Shown here: positions 25,351 through 33,194 of the stretch, piece by piece
How positions within the stretch are numbered: position 1 is the stretch's first letter
How the letters are laid out: each line of letters starts with the position of its first letter
NCBI RefSeq assembly: GCF_001757355.1
Contig: NZ_MINO01000042.1
Coordinates: 1-33,194, forward strand
Direction: 5' to 3'
Source of the DNA: Sphingobium phenoxybenzoativorans
GTDB lineage: Bacteria; Pseudomonadota; Alphaproteobacteria; Sphingomonadales; Sphingomonadaceae
Length of the DNA stretch: 33,194 nt
Program-made: the position numbers and the translations under genes
The notes under the pieces: generated by a model
The model's input: the letters and a program-made list of their open reading frames with translations, nothing else
What the model was told of the DNA's origin: nothing
Databases searched by the model: none

Positions 25351-26784
25351 TCAATAATATCCCAGTCGATCGGCGGGGAAGCGATGCTGCGTCTTGTCCC
25401 AGACCAGGGGTTGTCCGCGCAACATGCCGATATAAATCCGCACCGCCCGCGCTGCCGCGAGAATGGCGATAAAATTCGCGAAGATTGTGCGGGGTATCGA
25501 TCTCAGCCCTTGCTCGACGCCGTAGAAACGGATGACGAACAGGGCGCGCATGGCAACCCGCCACGCCATCAGCACTCCGTTAAACCAAAGCAAATCCACC
25601 AACAAAGGCGATACCGGCCTGGCGCTGTAAAGCCCCAACCACCCCGCGGCAGTAAGAAATATCCACAGGATGAATGCCAAATAGGCCGCGAATAATATCA
25701 GCGCCGCCAGTGCGGACCGCCGGTCGCGCAAGCGCATCCAGAGTTCAGGAATGCCGCCCTTCCAGCCCAGCCTGTCCCATCCCGACAGGGAGATGCCGAT
25801 CATCCATCGCGCCTTCTGATGAATGGCGGCCGACAGCGTTTCCGGGAAATGTTCGCGCGTACAGACTGGTTTCCTGCGGTTGTCGAGCATTCGGACGAAA
25901 ATGCCGCGCCCGCCATTTTCTGCAATGCGCAGCCCGATTTCATAATCTTCGGTCAGCGAGGCGGGGTCGAATGGAAACCCGTCTTGCGCCTTGGCCAGTT
26001 TTGCCAGCGCTTTTCGGGAAAAGGCGCAACCTACGCCGGCGGAGGGCACTGCAGCGCCTATCGCCTCCCGAACCGTCAGATATTTGCCGTGAGATTCAGC
26101 AAACTCGTCACAATAATGCCCGGCAATCCATTGGGATTGCTGGCTGACAAGGGGCAGCACGGGCAATTGAACCAGATCGAACCTGTCCGTCAGCCTATCC
26201 AGAACGCGCAGGGAGTCATGATGTACGACATCCTCCGCGTCATGCAGGACGATCGCCTTGAACTGTTGCCCGCGATGGCTTTCCTGCTCCAGCATCGCGC
26301 GCCAGAGAGCGTTGAGGCAATCCGCCTTGGTTGTCGGCCCGTCGGTCCGCGTGACGGCGGTAATTATCCTGGGATCCTGAGAGGCTTCAGAAACCGCTGT
26401 CGATGTGGCGGGGTCGTTGGGATAGACGCCGACGAAAATGCAGTAATTGCCCTGACCCCATCTTCGCAGCGATGTGCGGAGCATGGGGCCGATGACATCG
26501 GCTTCCTGCCATGCGGGAATAAAGACAGCGAGACCGCCGGGCACTGTCGGCAGCGGGATGCGCGTGGCGTTCATTGGCCGGTGCCGGGTGTAAACAGTCA
26601 GACGTCGCCATCCATGACGCACGAAAAACAGCATATCGACGATCAGGTCGTCAATTCCGCCTAGAGCTACCCCGACCGCAGCGAACAGCATGATCTCATG
26701 CTGCGCCGCAGATAGGATTCCCAAAAGGATCGAGTCCCATGCGATCGTTCTGCCCCCACAGAATCGGTTGATCAGGAGTTTCAT
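25351..26784 (-). CDS. NfrB-like membrane glycosyltransferase (GT2 family)
   Basis: 477-aa processive-type family 2 glycosyltransferase. N-terminal helices (about 15-55, with FFVRHGWRRL) are followed by IPAWQEADVI (about 89-98), YPNDP, TKADCLN (about 152-158) and HDAED (181-185). Acceptor motif TED (278-280) and QKARW (323-327), the Q-x-x-R-W signature, come next, then C-terminal helices ending VWDKTQHRFP. These motifs closely match E. coli NfrB, which makes the phage N4 receptor polysaccharide and is activated by c-di-GMP through a C-terminal MshEN-like domain. That C-terminal domain is missing here. ATG 26784 (GGGCGGG just upstream) is chosen over ATG 26835. Translational coupling to a beta-barrel gene supports glycan synthesis plus export. 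Confidence 0.8.
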   Translation of the reverse strand: MKLLINRFCGGRTIAWDSILLGILSAAQHEIMLFAAVGVALGGIDDLIVDMLFFVRHGWRRLTVYTRHRPMNATRIPLPTVPGGLAVFIPAWQEADVIGPMLRTSLRRWGQGNYCIFVGVYPNDPATSTAVSEASQDPRIITAVTRTDGPTTKADCLNALWRAMLEQESHRGQQFKAIVLHDAEDVVHHDSLRVLDRLTDRFDLVQLPVLPLVSQQSQWIAGHYCDEFAESHGKYLTVREAIGAAVPSAGVGCAFSRKALAKLAKAQDGFPFDPASLTEDYEIGLRIAENGGRGIFVRMLDNRRKPVCTREHFPETLSAAIHQKARWMIGISLSGWDRLGWKGGIPELWMRLRDRRSALAALILFAAYLAFILWIFLTAAGWLGLYSARPVSPLLVDLLWFNGVLMAWRVAMRALFVIRFYGVEQGLRSIPRTIFANFIAILAAARAVRIYIGMLRGQPLVWDKTQHRFPADRLGYY

Positions 26785-26827
26785 AAACCCGCCCGGCGCA
26801 CAAGGTGAACCGCCCATTATCCCCAAT

Positions 26828-26868
26828 CTGGGCACGTTTCCTTTTGGGACATGCCCCCTTGCGCCCAG
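26828..26868 (+). other. Possible structured leader upstream of nhaA
   Basis: CTGGGC (26828-26833) can pair with GCCCAG (26863-26868). An overlapping alternative is GGGCA (26830-26834) with TGCCC (26852-26856). The two pairings are mutually exclusive, as in a switching leader. Some nhaA genes carry the nhaA-I or nhaA-II RNA motifs; I could not match either consensus by eye. Confidence 0.25.
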
Positions 26869-26894
26869 CCCCGCGATGCGCTCTGTGACTAATA

Positions 26895-28154
26895 ATGAGT
26901 AATTCCAAACCCATCTCTGCTCTGCGGTCTTTTCTCGCCAGTGAAGCGGGGGGAGGTGTGATCCTGATCTTCGCCGCGGTGATGGCGCTTGTCGCCGCCA
27001 ATATCTCCGAAAACAGCGCCCATCTGTATCATGCGTTGATCCATACCGACATCGGTCCGGTCCTTACGCGGCAGCTTGGCAGCATGACGGTGCATCTTTG
27101 GATCAACGACGGGTTGATGGCGCTGTTCTTCCTGCTCGTCGGGCTGGAGATCAAGAGAGAGATCGTGGATGGCCGCCTCTCCTCATGGGAGCGGCGGTTG
27201 CTCCCTGCCGTGGCGGCGGCGAGCGGCATGGCTGTGCCTGCGGTCATCTATTTGTGGATTGCAGGTGGCGACGCCGCCCTTGTAAATGGCTGGGCGATCC
27301 CGGCGGCTACGGATATCGCGTTCGCCATTGGTGTAATGGCGTTGCTCGGATCGCGGGCGCCCATGTCCCTCAAGCTGTTCCTGGTCACGGTTGCCATCGT
27401 GGATGACATGGGGGCGGTGGTGGTCATCGCCCTTTTCTACACTCAGGGCCTGAGCATCGCCGCAATCGGGGCCGCCCTGCTGATCCTGAGTGTCATGTAC
27501 GGTATGAACAGGATGGGCGTGCGATCGCTGACGCCATATCTGCTGGCCTTCATAGTCCTGTGGTACGCCATCCTGGTGTCGGGCGTGCACGCGACCATCG
27601 CCGGGGTTCTTGCCGCCTTGACGATACCGATCCGCCGGACGCCGGGAACGCCCGATGCGGAGGACAGCCCCCTTCATCGCCTTGAGCACGCCCTCCATCC
27701 CTGGAGCGCCTATCTCATCGTGCCGCTTTTCGGCTTTGCCAATGCGGGGCTGGACCTAGGCGATGTTACTGTGGCGGCGTTACTTGCGCCATTGCCCCTG
27801 GGCATTTGCTTGGCGCTGTTCCTTGGCAAGCAGATCGGTGTTTTCGGGTCGGTATGGGCGAGCATTCGCCTGGGCCTTGCGGCAAAGCCGCGCGGCGCTA
27901 CCTGGGCGCAGATTTATGGGGTCGCCCTGCTATGCGGGATAGGCTTCACGATGAGCCTGTTCATCGGTGGGCTGGCCTTTCCGGGCGCGCCGGAGATGGT
28001 GGAACAAGCCAAGCTGGGGATACTTGCCGGATCGCTGCTGTCGGCTCTGGCGGGCTTTGCGGTGCTGAGATTTGCTCCGCTACATCCTGATCATGCAGCG
28101 ATTGAAGCGCAATTGTCCGGCGAGATCGACGGGGATGGCGACATTCGGAGTTGA
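26895..28154 (+). CDS. nhaA: Na+/H+ antiporter NhaA
   Basis: 419-aa inner-membrane sodium/proton exchanger for pH and salt homeostasis. It has the N-terminus [20 protein letters not shown], the family stretch [43 protein letters not shown], and the catalytic adjacent aspartates D170-D171 in [25 protein letters not shown] lies near the C-terminus. Twelve helices are expected, and the length is typical. There is no clear Shine-Dalgarno before ATG 26895 (GTGACTAATAATG), so it may be leaderless or use a structured leader. It is divergent from the NfrB-like gene and convergent with etfA. Confidence 0.96.
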   Translation: MSNSKPISALRSFLASEAGGGVILIFAAVMALVAANISENSAHLYHALIHTDIGPVLTRQLGSMTVHLWINDGLMALFFLLVGLEIKREIVDGRLSSWERRLLPAVAAASGMAVPAVIYLWIAGGDAALVNGWAIPAATDIAFAIGVMALLGSRAPMSLKLFLVTVAIVDDMGAVVVIALFYTQGLSIAAIGAALLILSVMYGMNRMGVRSLTPYLLAFIVLWYAILVSGVHATIAGVLAALTIPIRRTPGTPDAEDSPLHRLEHALHPWSAYLIVPLFGFANAGLDLGDVTVAALLAPLPLGICLALFLGKQIGVFGSVWASIRLGLAAKPRGATWAQIYGVALLCGIGFTMSLFIGGLAFPGAPEMVEQAKLGILAGSLLSALAGFAVLRFAPLHPDHAAIEAQLSGEIDGDGDIRS

Positions 28155-28159
28155 AAGAA

Positions 28160-28189
28160 AAAGGCCCCGGCATCGCTGCCGGGGCCTTT
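28160..28189. terminator. Strong bidirectional terminator between nhaA and etfA
   Basis: AAAGGCCCCGGC (28160-28171), loop ATCGCT, GCCGGGGCCTTT (28178-28189): a perfect 12-bp stem. On the minus strand it is followed by TTCTTTC, completing a T-rich tract, so it ends the etf transcript well. It also serves nhaA on the plus strand with only TTT. Confidence 0.92.
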
Positions 28190-28205
28190 GGATCGTCCGA
28201 GGTGC

Positions 28206-29138
28206 TCAGAGCTTCCCGGTCAGTTCCGGGACGACCTTAAAGAGATCGCCGACAAGACCGATGTCCGCGACCTGGAAGATCGGCGCATCCTCATCCTTGT
28301 TGATGGCGATGATGGTCTTGCTGTCCTTCATGCCGGCGAGATGCTGGATCGCGCCGGAGATGCCGACAGCGACATAGACTTCCGGGGCAACGATCTTGCC
28401 GGTCTGGCCAACCTGATAGTCGTTGGGGACATAGCCCGCATCGACCGCCGCGCGGCTCGCGCCGACAGCCGCGCCGAGCTTGTCGGCGAGCGGCATGATC
28501 AGTTCCTCAAAGGTCGGCCCGTCCTTCAACGCACGGCCGCCCGATACGATGATCTTGGCGGAGGTGAGTTCGGGACGTTCCAGCTTGGCGATCTCTGCGC
28601 CGACGAAGGAGGAGAGGCCCTTGTCGCCCGTGGACGAAACAGCCTCGACCGCGCCGGAGCCGCCTTCCTTGGCGGCCTTTTCGAAGGCAGTTCCGCGAAC
28701 GGTGATGACCTTCTTGGCGTCCTTGGTCTTGACCGTCGCAATCGCGTTGCCCGCATAGGTCGGCCGTGTGAAGGTATCCTCGCTCTCGACCGACAGGATG
28801 TCGCTGATCTGCATGACGTCCAGCAGAGCGGCGACGCGCGGAGCGATATTCTTGCCGTTCGAGGTCGCCGGAGCGACGAAAGCGTCATGGCTGCCCATCA
28901 GATCGACGATCAGAGGCGCGACATTTTCGGCCAGTGCATGGTCGAACGCGGCATCGTCGGCGACATGAACCTTGCCAACGCCAGCGATCTTGGCCGCTTC
29001 GGCGGCAACGCCGTCGACACCCTTGCCGGCGACGATCAGATGGACTTCACCCAGCTTCGAGGCTGCGGTGACGGCGGAAAGGGTGGCATCCTTGAGGGCG
29101 CCGCCCTCATGCTCGACCCAGACGAGTGTCTTTGTCAT
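28206..29138 (-). CDS. etfA: Electron transfer flavoprotein subunit alpha
   Basis: 310 aa. With EtfB it forms the soluble ETF heterodimer that passes electrons from acyl-CoA and other dehydrogenases to ETF:ubiquinone oxidoreductase. The C-terminal FAD-binding domain is complete: [10 protein letters not shown] (198-207), [10 protein letters not shown] (226-235), GQTGKIVAP (244-252), GISGAIQH (259-266) and INKD (279-282). Length is standard. Its start overlaps the etfB stop by 4 nt. Confidence 0.97.
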   Translation of the reverse strand: MTKTLVWVEHEGGALKDATLSAVTAASKLGEVHLIVAGKGVDGVAAEAAKIAGVGKVHVADDAAFDHALAENVAPLIVDLMGSHDAFVAPATSNGKNIAPRVAALLDVMQISDILSVESEDTFTRPTYAGNAIATVKTKDAKKVITVRGTAFEKAAKEGGSGAVEAVSSTGDKGLSSFVGAEIAKLERPELTSAKIIVSGGRALKDGPTFEELIMPLADKLGAAVGASRAAVDAGYVPNDYQVGQTGKIVAPEVYVAVGISGAIQHLAGMKDSKTIIAINKDEDAPIFQVADIGLVGDLFKVVPELTGKL

Positions 29139-29884
29139 GCTGCAACTCCCAGAGCCTTGAGTTTCGCGACCAGTTCATCGACATCGGCGACCTTCACGCC
29201 CGCCGACCGCTTGGGCGGTTCGGATACCTTGAGCGTTTCCAGACGCGGGCTGATATCGACGCCATAATCCGCAGGCGTCTTGGTCGCGAGCGGCTTGGAC
29301 TTCGCCTTCATGATATTGGGCAGCGAAGCATAGCGCGGCTCGTTGAGGCGCAGGTCGGTGGTGATGATTGCCGGTGTCTTGAGGCCGACCGTCTCCAGTC
29401 CGCCATCGACTTCACGGGTCACGTTGACCGTATCGCCAGCAACTTCGACCTTGGAAGCGAAGGTGCCCTGGCCCCAGCCCAGTAACGCGGCAAGCATCTG
29501 GCCGGTCTGGTTGCTGTCGTCGTCAATGGCCTGCTTGCCCAGGATCACCAGACCCGGCTGTTCTTCCTCGACGATCTTGGCCAGCAGCTTGGCGACGCCC
29601 AGCGGCTCAACCTCATCATCGGTCTGGACCAGGATCGCCCGGTCCGCGCCCATGGCAAGCGAGGTGCGGAGCGTTTCCTGCGCCTTCGCAACGCCGATGG
29701 ATACAGCCACGATCTCAGTCGCCACGCCCTTTTCCTTCAGGCGGATGGCTTCTTCGACCGCGATCTCGTCGAACGGGTTCATCGACATCTTTACGTTCGC
29801 CAGATCGACGCCCGTGCCGTCCGCCTTCACCCGCGGCTTCACATTATAATCTATCACCCGTTTTACGGGCACGAGGATCTTCAT
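29135..29884 (-). CDS. etfB: Electron transfer flavoprotein subunit beta
   Basis: 249-aa AMP-binding subunit of ETF. It shows [31 protein letters not shown] (NPFDE 36-40), [15 protein letters not shown] (116-130), and the dehydrogenase recognition loop with its anchor leucine, [12 protein letters not shown] (about 184-195). GGAGGT lies 8 nt upstream of ATG 29884. It is 50 nt after sucC on the same strand and overlaps etfA by 4 nt. Confidence 0.97.
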   Translation of the reverse strand: MKILVPVKRVIDYNVKPRVKADGTGVDLANVKMSMNPFDEIAVEEAIRLKEKGVATEIVAVSIGVAKAQETLRTSLAMGADRAILVQTDDEVEPLGVAKLLAKIVEEEQPGLVILGKQAIDDDSNQTGQMLAALLGWGQGTFASKVEVAGDTVNVTREVDGGLETVGLKTPAIITTDLRLNEPRYASLPNIMKAKSKPLATKTPADYGVDISPRLETLKVSEPPKRSAGVKVADVDELVAKLKALGVAA

Positions 29885-29934
29885 AGTATGACCTCCGGTC
29901 TAAACCTCTACCTGGGGATATGTTTTGTTCGGCT

Positions 29935-31134
<1,200 letters not shown>

Positions 31135-31138
31135 GGGT

Positions 31139-31182
31139 GCAGCCTGCCCTTTTTTCCTGAGGGGATAACTAAGTCAGGCTGC
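31139..31182 (-). promoter_or_regulatory. Inverted repeat enclosing the sucC leader
   Basis: CAGGCTGC (31175-31182) and GCAGCCTG (31139-31146) are an exact 8-bp inverted repeat with a 28-nt loop, ending only 4 nt before the sucC start. In the mRNA the downstream arm contains or abuts the AGGGCAGG ribosome site, so pairing could mask it. A translational switch is inferred. Confidence 0.4.
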
Positions 31183-31228
31183 TTAAGCACAGGGGAAATG
31201 GGAACGCCAGCCCTACTTCGCAGATTCA

Positions 31229-31246
31229 TTTTGCAAAATTGCAAAA
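31229..31246. promoter_or_regulatory. TTTTGCAA palindrome upstream of sucC
   Basis: TTTTGCAA, AA, TTGCAAAA is an exact 8-bp dyad, followed at 31248-31252 by another TTTTGC. ScfR/RamB-type acyl-CoA-responsive regulators bind TTTGCAAA-like repeats before central carbon genes. The match is suggestive only. Confidence 0.45.
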
Positions 31247-31290
31247 CTTTTGCGGCCATTTTCCGGGATCACTTGCGAAGTGACGCCGGG

Positions 31291-31623
31291 TCAGCCTGCT
31301 ATTGCGCAACTCAGCGCGGCGCGGCTGGTGACGGAGAAAATCTCCGGGTCGTCGAGCGCGCGCAGCTTGTAGAGGAAGCGGTCCACCGTCATGTCCCGCA
31401 TGTCGGCATTCCGCACCGAGGCAAAGGATTTGAGCTGGCGTAGCTGATTGATGCTCAGCCGGTCGACCATCCGTTCCGCCATGCATCCGGCCATGCGGGG
31501 GGAAAGCCCCGCCTCAATCAGATTGGCGCGGACCCTCGCCTCTGGAGAGACAGTCGCACATCCGGCGAGAAGCAGGGCGGGAACTGCGGCGAGCGCGGCG
31601 ATGCGGGGGAGTGAAACGGCCAT
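31291..31623 (-). CDS. Small putative lipoprotein
   Basis: 110 aa. The signal peptide ends in a lipobox LLAGC (Cys about 22), so it is probably an outer-membrane lipoprotein. The mature part is mostly helical (EARVRANLIEAGLSPRMAGC, MVDRLSINQLRQLKSF) with two further Cys residues. It resembles short conserved sphingomonad proteins with no known function. It is divergent from the iron-permease-like gene and upstream of sucC, with the palindrome between. Confidence 0.7.
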   Translation of the reverse strand: MAVSLPRIAALAAVPALLLAGCATVSPEARVRANLIEAGLSPRMAGCMAERMVDRLSINQLRQLKSFASVRNADMRDMTVDRFLYKLRALDDPEIFSVTSRAALSCAIAG

Positions 31624-31703
31624 CGCCGTGCTATGCCACAGCCAAGCTGAACAGGGCTTTTACGGATGCGCCGCGGATGGCGGCGTCGAGAGAAGGAATG
31701 GGC

Positions 31704-32105
31704 ATGGACCGGATTTTCGCAGAATTTTCCCATAAGGTGGCGAGCTGGGCGGGGCGGCCGGGCGCGTTCATGGCGGCGCTGGCCGTTGTGCTGATCTGGG
31801 GCTGCACCGGGCCGCTTTTCCATTATTCCGACACCTGGCAATTGGTCATCAACACGGGCACGACGATTGTCACCTTCCTGATGGTGTTCCTGATCCAGAA
31901 CGCCCAGAACCGGGATGCGGCGGCGATCCAGGCGAAGCTGGACGAACTGATCCGGGCCAGCCGCAGCGCCCGCAACGGCTTTATCGGCATAGAGCATCTG
32001 ACCGAGGCGCAGCTTCAGCAGATCAGCGCTGCGCTGGAGAAGAATAATGACGACGACGCAAAGCACAGCAAGCTGCTGCTGGACCGGGTGATCCAGCGGC
32101 GGTGA
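31704..32105 (+). CDS. Low-affinity iron permease family protein
   Basis: 133 aa with two membrane helices (about 20-40, with FMAALAVVLIWG, and about 53-72, with TGTTIVTFLMVFLIQ). These are followed by the family hallmark QNAQNRDAAAIQAKLDELI and a charged C-terminal helix. The family is named after yeast Fet4-like iron permeases, but for short bacterial members iron transport is not shown. ATG 31704 is preferred because AGAAGGA lies 6 nt upstream; ATG 31698 and earlier codons are in frame. Confidence 0.85.
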   Translation: MDRIFAEFSHKVASWAGRPGAFMAALAVVLIWGCTGPLFHYSDTWQLVINTGTTIVTFLMVFLIQNAQNRDAAAIQAKLDELIRASRSARNGFIGIEHLTEAQLQQISAALEKNNDDDAKHSKLLLDRVIQRR

Positions 32106-32109
32106 GGGA

Positions 32110-32274
32110 TCAGGCGGCGGCGGCCTGACGGTTGAGTTGCCGGTATGCCCGGACCTTTGCGGTATATTCCCTGGCCAGCCCCTCATGAGCGGCCCGGCTT
32201 TCAGGGCTGTCGGCGATCGCAGCGCGGAGCAAAGACATCTGCTGACGATGCAGAAGATAGTTCACGTCCAACAT
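32110..32274 (-). CDS. Small conserved-type protein, 54 aa
   Basis: 54 aa, starting MLDVNYLLHRQQMSLLRAAI and predicted as two amphipathic helices rich in Ala, Arg and Gln. An excellent ribosome site GGAGGAGG stands 7 nt before ATG 32274, which supports real translation and rules against the longer frame from 32433. No membrane segment or known domain is seen. It is convergent with the iron-permease-like gene, 4 nt apart. Confidence 0.65.
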   Translation of the reverse strand: MLDVNYLLHRQQMSLLRAAIADSPESRAAHEGLAREYTAKVRAYRQLNRQAAAA

Positions 32275-32390
32275 GTTCGGCCTCCTCCTAACGCAGATTC
32301 GGAATTGAGGTCTTGGGCCGGTGGTCCGGCTCCCTGTCATTGGGGATGGCCGCGACACCATCCTGCTGCGAAGTCTAGCATGGAGAATAT

Positions 32391-32463
32391 GGTTAACGCG
32401 AGTCACGTTCATCCCGGACTCAGTGCAACCCAACCCGGCATTTATGGGAAAAATGCGTTAACC
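32391..32463. promoter_or_regulatory. Inverted pair of GTTAAC sites
   Basis: GGTTAACG (32391-32398) and CGTTAACC (32456-32463) are exact inverted copies in an otherwise plain 260-nt intergenic region upstream of the 54-aa gene. TTAACC is the CtrA half-site in alphaproteobacteria. Function is inferred. Confidence 0.3.
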
Positions 32464-32537
32464 AAGCGATTTCAACGGTAAAGCGGCCAAGTTGAACATC
32501 TGTTCTGATGCGTGATCCGGCAGCGACTCGGAAGATG

Positions 32538-32774
32538 TCAGGCGGGTTCGGTTGCATTCCTTTCCGAGTCGATGGGCGTTGCCGGACGTGGCGTTGGGAC
32601 GGAGGCTTCCCGTACGGACTGGCGGGCTTCGTTCCAAGCATCCTCTACCGAGATGTCCGTAACCGGAACCGGAGCGGGCGGCGGGGAAGCGGCGGCTTTC
32701 GCCTTCTCTCCCACGCCGACCAGCGTGCGGACCGCGACGATCACCGCGCCCGCCAAAATGATTTTTCCGATCAT
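32538..32774 (-). CDS. Small single-pass membrane protein, hypothetical
   Basis: 78 aa: one N-terminal membrane helix (MIGKIILAGAVIVAVRTLVG), then a Pro/Ala-rich linker and a polar segment VEDAWNEARQSVREA. ATG 32774 has AGGGA about 9 nt upstream. No family is recognised. Coding by composition is plausible but not certain. Confidence 0.5.
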   Translation of the reverse strand: MIGKIILAGAVIVAVRTLVGVGEKAKAAASPPPAPVPVTDISVEDAWNEARQSVREASVPTPRPATPIDSERNATEPA

Positions 32775-32929
32775 CGCACCATTCCCTGTTGCCCAACGGA
32801 GAGTAAATCACCGGGATAACAAGTAGATGACGGTTGAACTTGTTCCTTCTCAGGAGGCGGGGGCGGGGTGAAGCGGCGGCTGTGCCCCTCCACCCCCGGA
32901 CGTCCTGTTCGCGGCGCCGTTCGAAGCGC

Positions 32930-33194
32930 CTACTCGCAGCGTATATCGTTCTTGTCGATCGCGCGGCCCGCAATCGCGCCGCCCGCGCCGCCCAGGATGG
33001 TGCCCAGCGTCTTGCTGCCGCCCGGCGCGATGACATTGCCGAGCACGCCGCCGGCGATCGCGCCGACGATGGTGCCGGTGGTGCCGTCATCCCGCTTGCA
33101 ATAATAGCTGCCGTCATTGCCGCGATAGATCTGGTCATTGTCGCGCAGATAGCGGGGCGGGCGGCCGTCCCGGTCCCGCCTGTCGCCCCGATAG
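32930..33194 (-). CDS. Glycine-zipper 2TM domain protein (N-terminus outside window)
   Basis: An open frame runs from the right edge to TAG at 32930-32932. It reads RYLRDNDQIYRGNDGSYYC, then GTIVGAIAGGVLGNVIAP, GGSKTLGTILGGAGGAIAG and RAIDKNDIRCE. The repeated G-x-x-x-G pattern is the glycine zipper of Rick_17kDa-like outer-membrane lipoproteins. There is no start codon within the window because the 5' end is cut off, so this gene is partial. The overlapping frame at 32458-33138 is a shadow. Confidence 0.85.
   Translation of the reverse strand, partial: YRGDRRDRDGRPPRYLRDNDQIYRGNDGSYYCKRDDGTTGTIVGAIAGGVLGNVIAPGGSKTLGTILGGAGGAIAGRAIDKNDIRCE

Noticed and set aside
25349..25564. N-terminal extension of the beta-barrel frame
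   Set aside because: It overlaps the conserved C-terminus of the NfrB-like gene and encodes Arg-rich non-conserved sequence ahead of a good signal peptide.
32818..32844. AACAAGT/ACTTGTT 7-bp inverted repeat
   Set aside because: Short with a long spacer; such repeats are expected by chance and no function is indicated.
32458..33138. 226-codon frame on the minus strand at the right end
   Set aside because: Low-complexity Ala/Arg/Ser translation, out of frame with the glycine-zipper and small membrane genes that occupy the same stretch.

Overview
The window looks like chromosome of a GC-rich alphaproteobacterium, most likely a sphingomonad (Sphingobium/Sphingomonas type). Reasons are a PopZ-like polar organiser, a TIGR02186-type protein paired with a TauE/SafE permease, a TolC gene preceded by a Pcm-like methyltransferase, and the general codon style. 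The genus is inferred, not proven.

Layout. (1) 1-3243 is the end of a conjugative element: partial trbG, trbI, a DUF2274-type gene, a small excisionase-like HTH gene, then a HEPN-like gene overlapping a stand-alone sigma-region-4-like gene. It stops exactly at the 3' end of a tRNA-Glu gene (3244-3319), the usual integration point for tyrosine-recombinase elements. No integrase lies in the window. (2) 3443-6396 holds divergent recJ and a PAS-GGDEF diguanylate cyclase. (3) 6315-7067 is a deletion scar in which a truncated AraC-type regulator abuts a broken SDR gene. (4) 7170-10587 holds a two-gene ABC-2 exporter and a HAD-like/multi-spanning membrane fusion protein. (5) 10912-13035 is a Wzc-type tyrosine autokinase for polysaccharide export. 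(6) 13303-20787 contains tRNA-Cys, a Pcm-like gene, tolC, popZ, valS and a MATE transporter, the protein genes all on +. (7) 20792-26784, all on -, holds an NfrB-like glycosyltransferase with a beta-barrel partner, TauE/SafE plus TIGR02186, and a HerA-like ATPase. (8) 26895-31134 holds nhaA convergent on etfA-etfB-sucC, separated by a strong bidirectional terminator. (9) 31291-33194 holds small envelope genes, ending in a partial glycine-zipper protein.

How the genes work together. Most of the window is core metabolism (TCA cycle, electron transfer flavoprotein, translation, DNA repair) and envelope work. Two separate polysaccharide functions (Wzc-like and NfrB-like) and a c-di-GMP cyclase occur together, but no direct link between them is visible. 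The parts most worth a second look are the element end at tRNA-Glu with its HEPN/sigma-4 gene pair, the AraC/SDR scar, the HAD-membrane fusion, the compact NfrB/barrel pair, and several clear dyad operators (upstream of pcm-tolC, upstream of sucC, and between the ABC permease and HAD genes). No CRISPR array, rRNA operon or intact insertion sequence was found.
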